From Ectocarpus siliculosus (lineage: Eukaryota > Sar > Phaeophyceae > Ectocarpales > Ectocarpaceae), in NCBI GenBank assembly GCA_000310025.1, contig FN648593.1:7608-71607 (forward strand): a stretch of 64,000 nt of DNA, given 5' to 3'. The translations under genes were made by a program, and so were the position numbers. Below, piece by piece: positions 11,330-22,460 of this stretch; position 1 is the stretch's first letter; each line of letters starts with the position of its first letter. The notes beneath the pieces were generated by a model that was not told the DNA's origin, did not search any database, and saw only the letters and a program-made list of their open reading frames with translations.

Positions 11330-11810
11330 CAATCATTATTGATGTTCCTGCCCGTTAGTATGCGCACTGCCATGTTAGGCATGTGTTCCACTGCCCTTTC
11401 CTGCCCAACACAACAACACCAGATGTCCTGCCCGAACATATCCGCACGCACTCCTCGGTACAACGTGTGTTGCCGCAAGACATCTTTTTATTTTATCCTA
11501 CATGTCCTTGCATGTCCACACCTTTTTTTAGGTGTTCGACGCCATTATTTTCGGCGTGAATATGCGCACATACGTGTTCGTTATGTATGTGTTCCTGCCA
11601 TTCCTGCTGCGCTAACACTGAAGCTGACGCAGGACCCACTTCTTTTTACATTCGTTGTGTATGTGCACGCTTTTTTTTTCGTGTTCCACGCCATTTTTTT
11701 AAGTGTTCCTGCCCGTGAATGAATATGGATACGCACATGTTCTTCGGTATGGTTCGTGATCTTTCTGCTGCTAACGCAATTATGCTCACGCAGGACAGCT
11801 GTTTTTGCAC
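11330..11810 (+). repeat. Degenerate repeats around TGTTCCTGCC
   Basis: The motifs GATGTTCCTGCCCG, GTGTTCCTGCC, GTGTTCCACGCCATTTT and (T)GCTCACGCAGGAC recur every 60-150 bases between 11,340 and 11,800, separated by T-rich runs. The copies are too diverged to define one unit. No coding frame is supported. Confidence 0.5.
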
Positions 11811-14740
11811 ACCATCTGACACCAACGTCCCGAAGGGGGACCTTGTATAAATATAAAATATAGCACGAATTTATTCTTTTTGACCCGATAGTAGCATACT
11901 TTCAGACTTTCTTCGTTTTGTGCCCAAGTGCATTCTGCTTCAAGTTATCGCTGGCGCACAGGAGTAAGGGTCCACCTTGCGATGCCTCTCGCCGGGTCCC
12001 TCCTTAGTGTGCGTCTCGTCGTCTTTTTTCAACCGAATGTCATACTACGAGGCCTGCTGCTACCGCTACTGCTGCAGCTGCTGCTGGCCAACAGGTGGAT
12101 GTTTTTTCGGCTTTTCCTGATTTCACGTTCGCTCGTGCGTGGACATGTCTCGTCGCTCCCAAAGAAGAAGCACTAAAGGTGGAACGTTAGGAAGTGCCAT
12201 GCCTCGCGGTCGGGGTGTGCTGCCTCGGCCACGGGCGGACAGTGATATTACTAGAGCGATGCCATGTGGATACCCATGTTCAGTTCACAGCAGCAACAGT
12301 GCGGGGTGGAGACAAAATGTGTCTGCTTCTCTCGATCGAGCCCCCCAGTTCACGCCCGGCACCTACAGCAGTCACCGAGGAGAGCCCTGATGTGTGTTTG
12401 TCTGCTGTTATGTACCAACGTTTGGTGTGAGCAATGGGGGTGGCGTGTGGATGCGACCATGCTGATGTGTACTCGTTCGTGTGCATGTGAGAGATACCAG
12501 TAGGTATGTACAGAACGGAGACGGTGGTTGAAAGTATGTCAGCGGTCTCTTCGCCCAGTTCAGAAAAAAATAAACATCGGAAGATCCAGGGAAAACCCAG
12601 TCACAAAAGGGTTAACGAAACTTTTGTTGCGGGAGTAGGCCGCTCGCCTTCGGTCGTTGATGTCACGTTTGTACTGGAGTGCGTACCGCCTTTTGTGTCG
12701 TTGATGGCAGCTTTGTTGCGGGTGTAGTTGATGCGGTGCCGCTCTCGCCTCTTCCGCCTGCGTACGAAGTGTTGGTTGGCGGCGAAGAACATTGTATCAC
12801 ACACGGTCATGTAAAAAATTGGAGTCGTCGATCACTGCTGTACCATGCGATACGACACAGAACGGGGTGACTAATATGTAATCCGAAGGCAGATGGACTT
12901 TCGATTTTCTAGCGGGAATCCTTTGCGCGAGTGCGGGTGACTGCTGTACGGCTGGTTCCGTGGGGATAAAATGACTGTCGCCGACCGGGTACGTGTAATA
13001 CCCTTTTCTACTACTGCGGAGAAATGTGCAATCTATAATTTCTTCCAGAAAATCACAACTTCGTTTGGATCCGTGTGAACGCACGTAAATAGAGGGTGGA
13101 AACGATTGGTGGTATAAAAGTAACAACAGCAGCAGCAACAACAACAGCAACAGCAACAACAGCAACAGAAATAACAGTACGGATGGAGTACGACGCGGGC
13201 GAGGTCTCCTGTTCGGCGGGCTGCGGGCAATGCAGGCGCAGTGGCAGCTGCATACACGGCGGGTCAACTACTGGGTGCTGTAGTCGCTGCCGAATTCCCT
13301 GCTATTCACTGCCAGTCAGTGTACAGTACATTCGTCGGAGGAAAGAAACAGCAGTAGTTATGTTTTCCTGTATGCATCTACTGTACATACCATCTCGCAC
13401 ACCGTGTATACTCGCCTGTGTACGTCGTCTTCGTCGGTAGTGAGGTGTCATCCATCGGTGGCGGAGGCCATGGTATCACACATCGTGATGTTGAAACCGA
13501 TGGCAGGGGTGCGTGACCGCGTGTACGTGTGTACCTGTCACAGCCTTCCGAGAGACTGTCAGGAACGTTGTATGCGGAACCGGAGAACGATGTTGACGTT
13601 CTGTTCGAAAATACGGGTTGTTCTCGGGTAGTGTTGTGATTGTGGGTTGCTGGATGTGCCACGGAGGGCACGATACCCTTTCTTGGTACACTGTCCCATA
13701 TACCGTGTGTAGCACTATGTTCGCGAGATTGAGAGCGAAGCATGAAATTGAGAGTGAGATTATTCATTGGAAGATAGAATAGAACAGGCGTACGATTTCT
13801 GGAGAGCCATATGTCTACTGCGTCTGAGCCAGCCTCTCGCATGTAGTATCCACAGTTGAGCTTTGTTATGGCGGTGTCAAGAGAGGGACAGAGTGATCAA
13901 GAACTTTGGTGGCGTCAGGAGAGAGGCTGCAGAGCAACGGGAAGTGAGGCTACATGGTTTGGACATACATAGTTGTGTGGAAGGTTGTGTTGCAAGCTGG
14001 TGTTTTGTCAGAACGGTTAGAAAGATCAAAGGGTGCACCGTAGGTAAGAGATACTTGATAGATAGGTAGGCATGTGTAACGGAACGAAAAGAAAAAGAAA
14101 GAGATGCACCTTGCTCACAACAGAAGAAACATCTGAACGAAAGAGCAAGACAACAAACAAACAAGAGGAGGAGTAGAAGAGAGACAGAGGAGGAAGAAGA
14201 AGGAAGCGAGTGTACGGAAGGGAGGAGACAGAGAGAGAAAGAGAGCAAGAGCATCGTCGGTTCTTTTTTTTTTCAACGTCGGCCGACCCGGCGCTTGAGC
14301 GCGGGGACCGGGATCCTGCTGCCGAGCGCGGGGTCCCATCCCGAATACGGTAAGGCTTGGGACGTTGACACCGATGCGGCGCCTCGACGAGGAGGAGGAA
14401 GAGCAAGGCGGATGGCGGGGCGAAGGAAGGGGAGGGGACGGGGGCTCGCCGCAGAGGGGCGGAGGTGAGAGGAGGAGGTCGCTGAGCCAGGGTGAGCGAC
14501 GGGTGACAAGCGTAGAAGGCATGGGGACTTTGAGGATTGAGTCACGCCTATCGCCGTCCGTGTATTCAGGGGGGAGAGCGCGTCACTCAAGACCTAGGCA
14601 GACGCGTTCCAATTCACCAATGGTAGCTAGGCGCGACCAGTCTACTTACGTCAGTCGCCGGGGTCCGTCACGTACGCAGCATGTCCCGTCCTCACAAGGC
14701 CACCGCAACGATTCCCGCGCGCACGGCGGGAGTTCGTATC
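11811..14740. other. Non-coding, low-complexity stretch
   Basis: The stretch contains a CTG/CTA-rich run at about 12,055-12,090 and a CAA/CAG microsatellite at 13,120-13,170. A purine-rich strand (GAGA, GAAGAA) follows at 14,085-14,255, and GC-rich sequence after 14,270. Leu-rich and Gly/Arg-rich frames here are by-products of these runs. I see no supportable gene. Confidence 0.45.
13120..13170 (+). repeat. CAA/CAG microsatellite
   Basis: An interrupted run of CAA and CAG triplets gives open frames (poly-Leu on the minus strand) with no domain. Confidence 0.85.
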
Positions 14741-14743
14741 GTA

Positions 14744-14906
14744 GGGGGGCGGGGGGGAGGGGGGGGGGGGTGGAGNNNNNNNNNNNNNNNNNNNNNNNNN
14801 NNNNNNNNNNNNNNNNNNNNNNNNNNNNNNNNNNNNNNNNNNNNNNNNNNNNNNNNNNNNNNNNNNNNNNNNNNNGGGGGGCGGGGGGGAGGGGGGGGGG
14901 GGTGGA
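14744..14906. other. Scaffold gap of 100 N flanked by an identical 31-bp G-rich tract
   Basis: The left contig ends with G6-C-G7-A-G12-TGGA (14,744-14,774) plus one G. The run of exactly 100 N is 14,776-14,875. The right contig begins with the identical 31-mer (14,876-14,906). The two contig ends therefore probably overlap and the gap is a placeholder over a G-rich, hard-to-sequence tract. Confidence 0.85.
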
Positions 14907-15020
14907 CACGTGGGGGGTGCCGGGATCGGCGCGGACGGACCAGCGCACAATGGGCCGCAAGGGCAAGAGATGGGGGCAGCGGGAGGAGGGCGCAGTAGGC
15001 CAGGTGGGGAGGTTGGGTAG

Positions 15021-15054
15021 CCGCAGCACTATCATCAATCAGAACAGCAGCAGC
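15021..15054 (+). other. Left flank of the LTR element: start of a Gln-coding CAG tract
   Basis: CCGCAGCACTATCATCAATC followed by AGAACAGCAGCAGC reads Pro-Gln-His-Tyr-His-Gln-Ser-Glu-Gln-Gln-Gln in the frame that becomes poly-Gln to the right of the element. It ends exactly at the LTR. The TAG just upstream (15,018-15,020) stops this frame, so it would have to be an exon start or a decayed frame. Confidence 0.4.
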
Positions 15055-15500
15055 TGTCACAGTGGTTATAACGCTATCGCTTAGGGTAGCTCACTCATGT
15101 GTTAGCGTAACAAGCACTGGCTAGGGTTCAATTAGTTTCTTCCATTTCATGGTCAGGTTCATGGTATCTTACCATTGGATTCAAGTTGGGGGCTAGCAAA
15201 AGGGATACAATCCCGGTGGGTCTAGTCAAGGTGGGACTAATCAAGGGAGGACTAGCAAGGGGGGTCTACCTCCTGCATTGACTCACAACTGGTTGCTGCT
15301 TAGCGATGTGGGTCAAAGTTCCTCTTCCGAGATTGGCCGTGTTAACAGTGAGCGATCACCCAAAACACGTGTTGAGGCGGAGCTCTAGAGGGGCTCCGCC
15401 AATGATTCAGGTACACCCTGGGGTATACCCTAGCCCTCCTCAAACCATCGTGAAATGGAATGATTCTCAGTATTTAGCGTCCGTTCATGCTACGGTGACA
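15055..15500 (-). repeat. 3' LTR (element sense) of the gypsy-type element
   Basis: This 446-bp direct repeat has TGTCAC/GTGACA inverted ends. Relative to the other LTR it lacks one 21-bp duplicate of the TTTCAT-CCATTTCATGGTC segment. It differs otherwise at three positions (in ACCATTGG, in the G-run before TCTACC, and in CTACGGTGACA). Confidence 0.92.
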
Positions 15501-15512
15501 CCCCCCCAGCAT
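15501..15512 (-). other. Polypurine-tract candidate
   Basis: The plus strand reads CCCCCCCAGC right after the LTR, so the element strand has GCTGGGGGGG abutting its 3' LTR. This is where a purine tract primes plus-strand DNA synthesis in LTR elements. Confidence 0.6.
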
Positions 15513-16168
15513 ACATGGGTTGAAAAACAGAAAATGCTAAGGAGGTAGCAGAACGTGCTCTTCTCCCTCCTCAGATCATACCACGCCGGGAATATAGATC
15601 TGAAAAGGAAGGATGCCGCCCTCCCCAAGTTAAACCACAACAAATGGATTTGAACCTCGAGAGAACGGATGCCAGTGTGTTCGCCGTCGATGTTACATTG
15701 CTGAAATCATCGACCCCGAATGACGGCCGTGAGTACTTTGGCCGCCGTATACCGGACTCCCTGACGATGACGATCTTGAACTGAAGAAGGCGATCGTCCA
15801 CTGAAGAAGAAGATGATCTTCCACTGTTGAAGACGTTCTTCCACCGACAGTATCCCCAGATCGACGACTATCTTCCTCTGTCGACGACGATCTTGCATCT
15901 TGACCGACGTTCCCCGACTGATGAGGACGGTCTTCGCTGCCGAAGACGATCTTGGAGCTCCTCATTCGTAACACTGCCGCCACACACACACCCCCAGCTC
16001 CCCGCATGGGGAACGGAAGATGGCTGGCAGTGTACGCCTTCACGATTCTTGAGCGGTCAGCGGTGGGAGTCTGGTGGCAAGATCCATTCCACGCCTTAGC
16101 TCCCTGCGATTGAGCTCTTCCCAATCTCCGTCGCTGAACTCCACCCTCCAATACAGATCATAGAAGTC
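15513..16168 (-). other. Element 3' untranslated region with short GAAGACGATCTT-type repeats
   Basis: Between the integrase stop and the 3' LTR there are many near-copies of GAAGA(C/A)GATCTTCC and GTCGACGA (15,760-15,960), partly self-complementary. No coding frame is supported. Confidence 0.5.
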
Positions 16169-17458
16169 TCAGACCTTTCCTCTGCTGAGCACAATGTTGT
16201 TCTCTTGATCCATGAGTTCCCGCCCAACCATAGTTCCACAGGGAAATTCCGCGAGAGCTTCGGCCCGTGTTGCTACTTCGCGTTCTCCTCGTGACGGTGG
16301 TCCCTGGGGTCTCGGTGCTATATTAACCCCGTGAAAGTCTTCCCACAGGGCATGAAAAACATCATGTTGCAGAGGCGAGAAACTGTCCCTGGCAGTGTCT
16401 TCGGTGATCCACGGGGAGGTGGTGCCATCCTGGTACTTCCCCCTATACTCCCATGCCCATGCGGACGCTATTCCTCCAGCGCCCTGGACCACCCGTCTAT
16501 TCACCAAAGTATACAGAGGTGCCGCAACAACTGAGTCTTCCGCTAATCCTAAATCCGGTGACCATACAAAATGACCAAACTCATCTTCGAATGGATGTCT
16601 GATGTCTTGTGGTCGCGAATGAAACGGCTTGAAGTCCGTGGCTGCCACCGTCCTCTGGCGAATTTGACGTCCATGCAGTCTTACAGTGAAGCTCAACCCC
16701 TCTCGCACGACGTGCACGACTTGCCACGGTCCTGTGAAGTGGTCATGGGCAAGTTTAGGGTGGACGCCATCCCTGTAGAGTGTACTGGCGCTCTCCTTGA
16801 CCAATACCTTGTCGCCCACTTTAGCCTTGGTGCCTGGTGATGCACGTTTTATCTTCGCGTTCTGGAGTTCTCGGTGTCTATTCCGATTTTCCTGTCTCAC
16901 TTTTAGCACTTGCATTACTTCCACAGTCTTCCTTCTCGTTTCCTCGACCGTCCTTTCCAATGGCAACGCTGGGCCCGAGTTGTCTAGTGATGGCGACATG
17001 TGATCAAATGATGTCCTTGGCGCCCGTCCAAAGAGCAGGTGGTATGCTGACTCTTTGTTTGGAAGGCTCTCATCCGGCGTCGTACGATGGGCCCAAGCGA
17101 CCACTGCCACATACTCATCCCACCTCTTCGGCCATGCCTGGCAGAGCTCCGACAGCATCTCTTGCAGCACCGCTCCCATCCTCTCGACTGTTCCCTTTTC
17201 TCTAGGATGGTTGGTCGGTCCAAAGTCGAGGGATATTTTGAGCCACCGGCACAGGTGTTCCATGATCGCCGAGGTGTTTTCTGCCCCCGGATCACAGCGC
17301 ACCGATATGGGTAGTCCGAAGGTGAGGATGAGCTCCAACAATTTCTTGCTGACTCCCAAAGTTTCCTTCGTGGGAAGCGGGTAAGCGAAGAGGAACTTGG
17401 TTGCTCGATCCACTATCACCAGCAAGTACCTGTTGCCCTTGTTCGATGTCAACTTCAT
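16169..17458 (-). pseudogene. Integrase catalytic core and C-terminal domain (Ty3/gypsy)
   Basis: The frame of about 429 residues begins at the core strand LLVIVDRATKF with the first catalytic Asp. It continues to the second Asp in SVRCDPGAENTS (about residue 55) and the Glu in REKGTVERMG (about residue 90), a DDE set. A HRTTPDESLP block and a GPF-like TGPWQVVHVV module near residue 240 follow. The last ~100 residues include WEYRGKYQ...SPWITEDT, weakly chromodomain-like; that is a guess. A one-base shift at about 17,458 separates it from the upstream integrase N-terminal part, whose frame stops with TGA there. Integrase would insert element cDNA. Confidence 0.85.
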
Positions 17459-17459
17459 G

Positions 17460-18272
17460 TCAAGTCATCTCCAAGACTTCCCATGGACGCAAGAATCGTG
17501 CCGGTAACATGTGAATTTGTTTTCTCCACTGTCGTTTTTTCATACGGCATCGACATGATAACACGTAGTCTCGCACATCTTTCTTCAGCGATGGCCAGTG
17601 GTACTTGTCCGCCACACTGATAGTGGTGCGAGCTATCCCCGAATGTCCAAAGGTGCCTTGTGCCAGCGCCAGTACTGCAGACACCAGCTTGTGAGGTAGG
17701 GCTACAACATGTGCCGCCCCTCTCGGCGCTTTCCAAAGTAGACCTTGATCGTCAAGGATGTAATCAGCTTGCTCTCCTTCGCCGTTCTCCAAATTGTCCC
17801 GGATGGGTTTTAACCTCAAGTCTTCCGGTTGGATCCTTTTTAGTTGGGCACCGTCGCGCAAGACACGCTCCATTTGTTCCAACTGTGCGGAATGCCCTCG
17901 ACAGAGGGGAATGTCGTTGTCTGGCCGTTCCAACCGTGGTTGCGATGTTTCTGGGTCGGACCTCGATGGTGTTGTAGAAGAGCTCGCTGTCGACACTGAT
18001 CGTCTCTCTGGTTGTTGCACCACGGTCTCCTTCTCTGAAGAGGTCGTTGGCTTCGCTATGGTGGATGTAGTGAGTATCGGCTGTCGAGCTCGTCGAGCCG
18101 CACTCCGAGTCTCCATCGGGGTCACCTTAAAACGTGTGCGGTCGACGTGACGGTCGACGGTAACTCCCCTAGTCACCACCGCCACCGCCGCATCTTCCTG
18201 ATACAAGCTGGCCAAGTCGATGAGCAGATCTTCGTCTACTTGTTGTGATCTGTCTCTCCTGTCTTTGTACAT
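17460..18272 (-). pseudogene. Integrase N-terminal zinc region and linker after the methyltransferase
   Basis: About 270 residues. The first 130 are Ser/Thr/Arg-rich linker with no recognised fold. From about residue 190 comes the integrase zinc-binding region, with FGHSGIART and then DYVLSCRCRMKK, where the usual CxxC is reduced to CxC and the first His is not evident. It ends in PWEVLEM just before the one-base frameshift into the core. Upstream it is in the same frame as the methyltransferase, separated only by a TAA at 18,276-18,278, so the original polyprotein probably ran through. Confidence 0.75.
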
Positions 18273-18275
18273 CCA

Positions 18276-18896
18276 TTAGCGCTTCGTCCTTCCTTTCAGT
18301 CGTAGGAGATTCAGAACTTCTCTCAGCATTGGCGCTAATGTGTGCTCTTGCATCACTCGAGCTACATCACATCTTCCCAGAGTTGGTGGTACCTCGTAGT
18401 TGTCCCGGTTGGTGAATAGCTTCACGTAATCTTCCCACGATAGCTCTTGCGCTTCCTGCAACGACCCTGCGTCGTTGGGATGTGCCGTAAAAGCTGTTGG
18501 TAGGGGTTTACGGCCCATGATGTGTTCCCTTGTAACCGTCACCACCGGCTCCTCAAACGAGAATATCTCCTTGTTCTGATGTCCCCGTTTCAAGAAGATG
18601 CATCCCTGTCTTCTCAAAAAGGCCCCGACCGTGGGTGTCGACGGTGCAGTTCTCTCCACATTCTTCTTCCACTGAGATAGTTTAGCTGTCAAATTGGGAT
18701 CCCCGCTCTTCTTGACTGCTACCACAAACACTCTCCGTTTTGTTGTGGGTATCCCGACTGCTGTCGCTGACAGAGACGCTGTCGCCGTTTCACAGCCTGC
18801 CAGGTGCAGTTCTGGGTGGAGGATGTTCTTCCATCTCTCTGACCCTGCAAAGCCTACTGGACTCTCCATTACCAGGATCTGGATGGAGGACGACAC
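18276..18896 (-). pseudogene. Cytosine-C5 DNA methyltransferase, C-terminal half (motifs VI to X)
   Basis: The frame starts shortly before a motif-VI block, VMESPVGF, in place of the usual ENV. It continues through a variable stretch to GIPTTKRRVFVVAV, which fits motif VIII (QxRxR type, first residue changed). EEPVVTVTREHIMG corresponds to the motif-IX region after a short target-recognition part. The end, RVMQEHTLAPMLREVLNLL, matches the helical motif-X region. C5 methyltransferases transfer a methyl group from S-adenosylmethionine to cytosine in DNA. It lies directly downstream of RNase H and upstream of integrase in one strand and nearly one frame. A frameshift at about 18,890 separates it from motifs I-IV. 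I infer the family from motif order; the enzyme is very probably inactive. Confidence 0.78.
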
Positions 18897-19459
18897 TGCA
18901 CAATGTTGTCTGCATTTCGCCCTGTCCTCGCTCCTTCGTCTGGACCATCCTCAACGGCGCACGCATTGCCAATGAGGATTTCGGGTTTATACGCGAGGAT
19001 TGTGTGGCGTGTGTCGGACTCTAAAGGCTGACGAAGCAATGTCGCATCACCGGCTCCTCCGTTGACTGTGATGCATTCCATGGTCTTCCAATCAGAGTCA
19101 ATCACACATGTTACGTCCAGCATACCCTCCACGGCTTGTAATGCTCCACCTGCCCCTCGACCGAGAACAGCCGGCCTCGGCTGTCTTAGTTTAAAGAGAC
19201 CTTGTGCTTGTTGATACGCCGCTACGTACTCCTCGTCCCTCGGTGTCAACGCATCAGGTGTGATCTGCAATGCATAGAACACACTGAGATTCTCCACTTT
19301 TCTGTCATCGATCTCTGTTGGCCCCAGGTCAGCTAAGCAGATTCCAACGAGGTTGATGTCTTCCTTGTTGAGCATGACTAACTCAGGTTGTGAGTCACTT
19401 CTCTCCTCATCTTCCGCAAGTTGTGATTGTGCCATCCTTTGGAGAGGAACCCCTTCCAA
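18869..19459 (-). pseudogene. Methyltransferase N-terminal half (motif I to degenerate IV) with RNase H-side linker
   Basis: The first ~100 residues are an acidic linker after RNase H. From about residue 95, AVLGRGAGGALQAVEG fits motif I (the GxGG S-adenosylmethionine loop). CVIDSDWKTMEC fits motif II, and KPEILIGNACAVEDGPDEG fits the strand leading to motif IV. There the Pro-Cys-Gln catalytic loop has become N-A-C-A, so the Cys context is degenerate. GARTGRNADNIVQ matches the segment after motif IV. The frame then ends with a stop and the sequence resumes one frame over at VMESPVGF. The loss of PCQ and the frameshift argue against activity. Confidence 0.75.
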
Positions 19460-19539
19460 TCACTGGTCCTGCCGGCCCGCTCCCCCTTACTTCGCCATCT
19501 CCATCACCCGGTAATGTGGTGTCGACATCGGGTTCGCCA

Positions 19540-19904
19540 CAGCCTTTCCGCCGGAGTCTAAAGAGAGCATCGGGAACGACATGGTCTGTTCCCCTTCTCT
19601 ACTTCAAGACCATATTATACGCCATCATCTTTAGCGCCCAACGGTGCATCTTTGACGATAGGTTGTGGCTAGTGAAGAGCCACATCAATGCCGCACAGTC
19701 CGTGATGAGAGTGAACTGACGGTGCTGAAGGTAGATCTTGGAATGGTCTAGTGCATACAACACTCCCAGAACCTCCCGATCGTTTGACGACAGTTTTTTA
19801 TTCTGACCTGGACAACCTCTTACTGGCGTATCCGACCGGACCCTCTCTGTTCTCCACCTGCTGTGTCAGGACTGACCCTGCCGCGATCAAGCTTCGATGG
19901 TGCT
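19540..19904 (-). pseudogene. RNase H domain of the gypsy-type element (several frameshifts)
   Basis: Pieces in different minus frames give SVLTQQVEN and PVGYASKRLS. A DREVLGVLYALDH block with the catalytic Glu (about 19,772) follows, then FTLITDCAALMWLF with a catalytic Asp (about 19,705), and MHRWALKMMAYN. The first catalytic Asp region (normally TDAS) is absent: RT sequence ends at PAPSK and passes almost directly into this domain, so a deletion of the RT-RNase H connection is likely. At least two frameshifts and a TAA interrupt it. Confidence 0.75.
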
Positions 19905-20500
19905 GGTCGAGTTCCATCCCTTCCGACCATGACCCTTAAGAACTCGAGCTCTGGCAATAGAAATTCTCTTTTCACGAAGTGACCTGTGTACCCTTTTCGT
20001 CTCAGGATAGTGAGGACCTTCTCCAGCAGTACGAAGTGTTCTTCCAACGTCTTTGTGTGGAGTGCGATGTCATCCAACCATTTCTCCAAGCTCTTGCTCA
20101 ATAACTCTCGCAGATCATCACCCAACGTGGCTGAGAAGATGACGGGGATTGTGGTGATACCAAAGGCGCCTCGATTTGACTCGAGTAGACGTCCCGTGGG
20201 GTCCCGAAAGGCCGTCTTATGTTTGTCCGTCTCCTCAAGTTCCAGTTGATGAAGTGCGCTGCCAGGTACGTTGATTTCTTGGTCAACATAGATGGGCCAT
20301 GTCGACGTTCCATCATCCTCCCACGCTGTTGACCCTAATTCCAGAGCCTCCTTTGCCAGCTCTTCAGACGGCGGTGATTGTCGAACGTCTTCCTCTGCTT
20401 GATCTTCCACCGTGTAGAACGCTCGAGTTGGTTCGTTCTCCTCTTTTGGTCTCCTATGTAGTCCACGTAGTGTCTTAGCTTTCACTCTCGAAGGCTCCAT
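19905..20500 (-). pseudogene. Reverse transcriptase of the gypsy-type element, partly deleted
   Basis: The frame has an acidic N-terminal tether, then HQLELEETDKHKTAFRDP (end of the palm-A region). FGITTIPVIFS (motif B) follows, then KWLDDIALHT (motif C, with WLDD instead of YVDD), a HFVLLEKVL helix and FVKREFLLPELEFL. The fingers and the motif-A Asp are not convincing, so the 5' part of RT is deleted or scrambled. It is followed by RNase H fragments. Confidence 0.8.
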
Positions 20501-20690
20501 GTATGGCAGCAGTGGTGTTCGATCAGATGTGGGTGATGGTCGAAACCACCCAGACCCCGAGCCTCCAAAGTCTAGTGTGCTGTTGTATTAACGCATGAAC
20601 GCAGTGCCTAGAATGAGACCTACAGGAAGTCCTTCCACGACTCTCACGCTCACACCGAAAATCTCATCAATCAAGGGAGTGCTCCCCTCC
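20501..20690 (-). pseudogene. Retropepsin-like protease remnant
   Basis: A minus-strand frame, shifted relative to Gag, reads VRVVEGLPVGLILGTAFMR, a TAA, then YNSTLDF. This resembles the C-terminal ILG-x-DFL...N..IDF end of retroviral-type aspartic proteases. No DTG/DSG active-site half is present, so its N-terminal half was lost. Confidence 0.5.
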
Positions 20691-22460
20691 TGGCCATGTG
20701 AGGCGAGCCCAGCTCATGTCGGATGGTTGGCATGTCGTCGAGCTGCTGTCGGTAGCGTTCTCTGATCGTGAGCAATTGAGCCTCGCGTGGCATCCTGTCT
20801 CCCCTTTGAGGAAAGCACAACTGCAACGCTTTCTCCTCCAAGATCTGAAGATCACGCATAGAGAGTACTTGCCAGAAGTAACCTTCTTCTGTGGTGTACG
20901 GGGCCTCCGGGTCAAGGTTTGAGGCTCGGAAATACTGCACCATTCGCACTTGCGCCGCCAACCACGACTCCTTGGGTCCCAACACTATACCGTTGAATGC
21001 TGCAACTGCTGCACGCCTCGTAGCATGTTTCGGTGCTTCTTCTTCTGTCATGAGCCTCAGGCGATCCAGTGCCGTCACCTCATGTTGAGGTACATACCGT
21101 TTTCCACCCCTCATATCGTGGACTAGCATTTCTTGGCCCCGCGATGCATGGTACTCTGTAACGACTGCCATTTCCTGTGGCAGCAACCCAAGGAGAATTT
21201 CCACTCGCGCCGGAGTGAAATCATCGGCTCGGGGTGAACCACCTGATGTCCCGAAGCTGGATGAGTAGCCATGCGATCAGGCGGAAACTTCGCTACCGCA
21301 CCGGACTCCATGGCGTACGCCTTTGTGACGACGTCTTGGAAGACCAGCGGATCATGTCGAGCCTTCAAAATGGGTGTGTCCTTCGTGTTGATCTGCAACG
21401 GGGGTCCTTCAAAACCTCTTTCTCCCGTACCTTGGACGATGCGTTTCTTGATACCTTCCCACACTTGGCGACGCTGTTTAGTGTCTGCCATGTTGACCGC
21501 ATACACCGAGGAGAAGGGTGACGGTCCATAGTATCCTCCGTTGTATCCGTATCCGTGAGGCGCAGACCCCACACCTCCCCCTCCTCCATGTTGTAGAGGC
21601 GAGAAGCCATGACCTGGACCCCCGGAATGCGGCTGTCCCCCCCCTCCGCGGTTGGGGAATGGCTAAGGTTGTTGATGAAACCCTCCCTGCGACGGGAAGC
21701 CTCCCCCGCTATAGGGCATGTGGGGACGTCCTCCGTCAACGCTCGCATGGGATGAAAACTGTCCGTGGGACGGTGTCAGCTGATGAGGAACGCCCCATGA
21801 ATGGTGGAAGCCTCCTTGGTGCTGAAGAGGTCCTCCCGCCTGTGGGTAGTGTGCTGGAAATCCGCCCTGATGAGGAGATGGTCCTCCCTGTTGCGGAGGT
21901 GTCGGCAGAAGTGGGTCTCCTGGCTGATGAAGATGTTGAGGTGGTTGTCCTCCATCATTCTGAAGAAACTGCCCTCCTTGCTGTTGGAGTTGCGAAGGTG
22001 GAGGTCCTCCCGGTGGAGAAGGCGGTCCTCCCTGCGGAAAAGGAGGCAGTCCTCCCTGTTCTTGGGATTGTTGGGGCAGTAGTCCCTCAGGCGTCTGGGA
22101 AGGCGGACCTCCGGGCGGCGGCGGGGGCGATCCTCCCTGTTGTTGAGATTGCTGAGGAGGCTGTCCTCCAGGCGGCGGAGGAGGCGGTCCTCAAGGCGGT
22201 AGAGGAAGCTGTCCTCCCGGCTGTTGAAGTTGCTGAAAAGGCGGTCCTCCCTGCTGGTGGAGTTGCTGAGGAGGCGGTCCTCCAGGCGGTGGAAGGGGCG
22301 GTCCTCCCTGCTGTGGAAGGGGCGGTCCTCCCTGCTGGTGGAGTTGCTGAGGGGGCGGTCCCCTAGGCTGCGGAGGGGGCGGCCCTCCCTGCGGGTACTG
22401 CTGCTGGTTGTTCATGTTGTCTTTGCCATTGAGAAGTGAACCGTAATCACAAATCATCAC
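20671..22460 (-). pseudogene. Gag of the gypsy-type element: Pro/Gln/Gly repeat region and capsid-like part
   Basis: The N-terminal ~300 codons (22,430-21,560) are imperfect GGPPPPQ/GGPPxQQL repeats interrupted by a TGA near 22,191 and other stops. A second frame (21,572-21,123) holds a Tyr/Gly-rich start and a basic segment. After another shift, 21,204-20,671 encodes a helical region (ILLGLLPQEMAVVTEYHASR...) of the sort seen in gypsy capsids. No zinc knuckle is visible. The start is probably the second or third ATG near 22,412 (MNNQQQYPQGG). At least two frameshifts separate the parts. The call rests on position 5' of protease/RT and composition. Confidence 0.6.

Noticed and set aside
12797-13267. 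Poly-Leu minus-strand frames
   Set aside because: By-product of the CAA/CAG microsatellite.
14365-15084. 239-codon plus-strand frame with Gly/Arg runs
   Set aside because: It spans the N gap and enters the LTR; composition follows the G-rich tracts and no domain is present.
21518-22366. 282-codon plus-strand frame rich in Glu/Val/Leu
   Set aside because: It is the complement of the Pro/Gln/Gly repeats of Gag; periodic sequence keeps several frames open.
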